This document shows positions 63,154-64,000 of a stretch of 64,000 nucleotides of DNA, one piece after another. A model generated the notes under the pieces. The model was not told the DNA's origin. It was given only the letters and a program-made list of their open reading frames with translations, and ran no database searches. The DNA lies in NCBI RefSeq assembly GCF_000092125.1, contig NC_014212.1:578001-642000 (forward strand). The letters are read 5' to 3'. This DNA comes from Allomeiothermus silvanus DSM 9946 (GTDB lineage Bacteria; Deinococcota; Deinococci; Deinococcales; Thermaceae). Position 1 is the stretch's first letter. Every line of letters starts with the position of its first letter. Made by a program: the position numbers and the translations under genes.

Positions 63154-64000
63154 TCAGTCACAGCGAGGCGGGGCAAACACCTCCACCAAGTTCACCGCCC
63201 CCAAACCCTGCTGGGTAGCCCCGCCCGCCAGGTAGATCTTCCCACCCAACACCGCCGCGTAGATCCCGTGTTTAGGGATAGGCATGTCCGGCAGGCGTTG
63301 CCAGGCTTGTTGGGCTGGGCGGTAGACCTCAACCTGGGGGAACATCCCCCTGGGGTCAGCCCGGTTCCCCTCGCCACCAAGGATGTAAAGGCAGTTCCCC
63401 ACCGCCGCAGCAGCGTGCCCGGAGCGTCCGGTGGGCATGGGGGTAAGGGTCTCCCACTTGCCGCTGGCCGGGTCGAAGGCCTCGAGCGTACCGAGCGTGA
63501 AGCTGTGCGTGTTGCGCCCGCCTGCTGCGTAAACCTTGCCCTTGAGGGCCGCCACCCCCAGGTGGTTGCGGGGGGTGGGCATGGCCGGGAGTTCCTTCCA
63601 TTGGCCCAAAGCTGGGTCGTAGACGGCGGCATCCCCCAGCGATGACCCCCGCGCCCCGCCGATGGCGTAGATCTTTCCTTCCAGCACAGCTGCTCCCAAG
63701 GCCCCTCGAGCCGTCGGCAGCGGGCTTCCCAGGCTCCACCGGCCGGTCGCCGGATCGAAGATCTGGACCGTCTCGGTAGGCTGGTTTAAGCCTTCCCGGT
63801 AGCCGCCCAAAACCCATAGCTTGCCCTGCAGGCCCACCGCCGCCGGGTGATTGACCGCTACCGGCATCGGGGGGAGATTCTGCCAACGCTCAGTAGCGGG
63901 GTCATAGACCTCGGCACTGCCGAGGGTGGTGCCGTTGGGGGCGAAGCCCCCGACCACGTAGATCTTCCCGCCGACCTCCGCCGCGCCTACTTCCTGTCGC
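63154..64000 (-). CDS. Kelch-repeat protein, 3' part
   Basis: At least 282 residues are seen; the frame stays open through the right edge, so the N-terminus is missing. At least five kelch repeats occur, each with a GKIYVVGG/GKLWVLGG-type glycine pair and a following VYDPATERWQNLPPMP-type strand, making most of a beta-propeller. One repeat carries the loop GNRADPRGMFPQVEVYRP. Such proteins bind partners or sugars in many settings, and the function cannot be told. It converges with ychF (14-base gap). Confidence 0.88.
   Translation of the reverse strand, partial: RQEVGAAEVGGKIYVVGGFAPNGTTLGSAEVYDPATERWQNLPPMPVAVNHPAAVGLQGKLWVLGGYREGLNQPTETVQIFDPATGRWSLGSPLPTARGALGAAVLEGKIYAIGGARGSSLGDAAVYDPALGQWKELPAMPTPRNHLGVAALKGKVYAAGGRNTHSFTLGTLEAFDPASGKWETLTPMPTGRSGHAAAAVGNCLYILGGEGNRADPRGMFPQVEVYRPAQQAWQRLPDMPIPKHGIYAAVLGGKIYLAGGATQQGLGAVNLVEVFAPPRCD

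Overview
The window looks like a piece of chromosome from a thermophile of the Thermaceae, most likely Meiothermus/Allomeiothermus. This is inferred from gene content and style, not from a database search. The DNA is GC-rich and full of CTCGAG (Leu-Glu) codon pairs. The assembly ATPase of the type IV pilus has the long Thermus-type N-terminus with repeated GspE-N modules. The caa3 oxidase has a subunit II fused to cytochrome c and a subunit I fused to III, and heme A synthase is fused to heme O synthase. Several promoters have a TANNNT box only a few bases before the start codon, as in leaderless Deinococcus-Thermus genes.

Layout. 1-5.5 kb: a minus-strand unit (HAD phosphatase, pilB, pilT, a secreted GH5 lipoprotein cut by the window edge) and pgeF. 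5.6-10.9 kb: DUF4395 membrane protein, ispG, a protealysin-like M4 protease followed by its emfourin-like inhibitor, an S10 peptidase and a flavin reductase. 11-14.6 kb: a redox/electrophile-stress neighbourhood (MhqD-like esterase, MhqO-like dioxygenase, glutaredoxin-like protein, YceI, two HxlR regulators). 14.6-17 kb: a hairpin-rich spacer, then groES-groEL with a CIRCE-like operator. 17-27 kb: an rRNA methylase/pantothenate kinase/acidic protein unit, a GNAT-acyl-CoA synthetase fusion, a VWA protein, pgi, a decayed MNT/HEPN pair, a decayed thioesterase and GTP-type pckG. 27-36 kb: a CDGSH protein, a Tat ferritin-like lipoprotein with an ECF sigma/anti-sigma pair, a DoxX-like protein and the caa3 oxidase operon.

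36-50.6 kb is the mobile part. Three 1144-bp copies of one ISAs1-family element (two plus, one minus) have intact 9-10 bp target duplications and the same -1 frameshift site. One copy sits inside an IS481-family element. An IS630-type remnant and a frameshifted DDE element lie beside it. Interspersed are tRNA-Lys, tRNA-Glu and tRNA-Val, a penicillin-acylase-type lipoprotein, menG, two nucleoside-type ABC permeases and a membrane protein.

50.6-64 kb: cytochrome P450, a GGDEF protein with a C-terminal ribbon-helix-helix-like segment, a methyltransferase, a minus-strand operon (metallophosphoesterase, holB, ricT, small protein, Nudix), the pstSCAB phosphate operon with a Pho-box-like repeat, a DJ-1-like protein lacking its cysteine, a GNAT acetyltransferase, ychF and a partial kelch protein.

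No CRISPR array, rRNA, phage or obvious intact defence island was seen. The most unusual items are the GGDEF-RHH fusion under a palindromic promoter, the slippage-dependent transposase, the nested IS pile-up whose ends sit at the stop codons of neighbouring genes, and a dispersed hairpin element whose core is inverted between its two copies.
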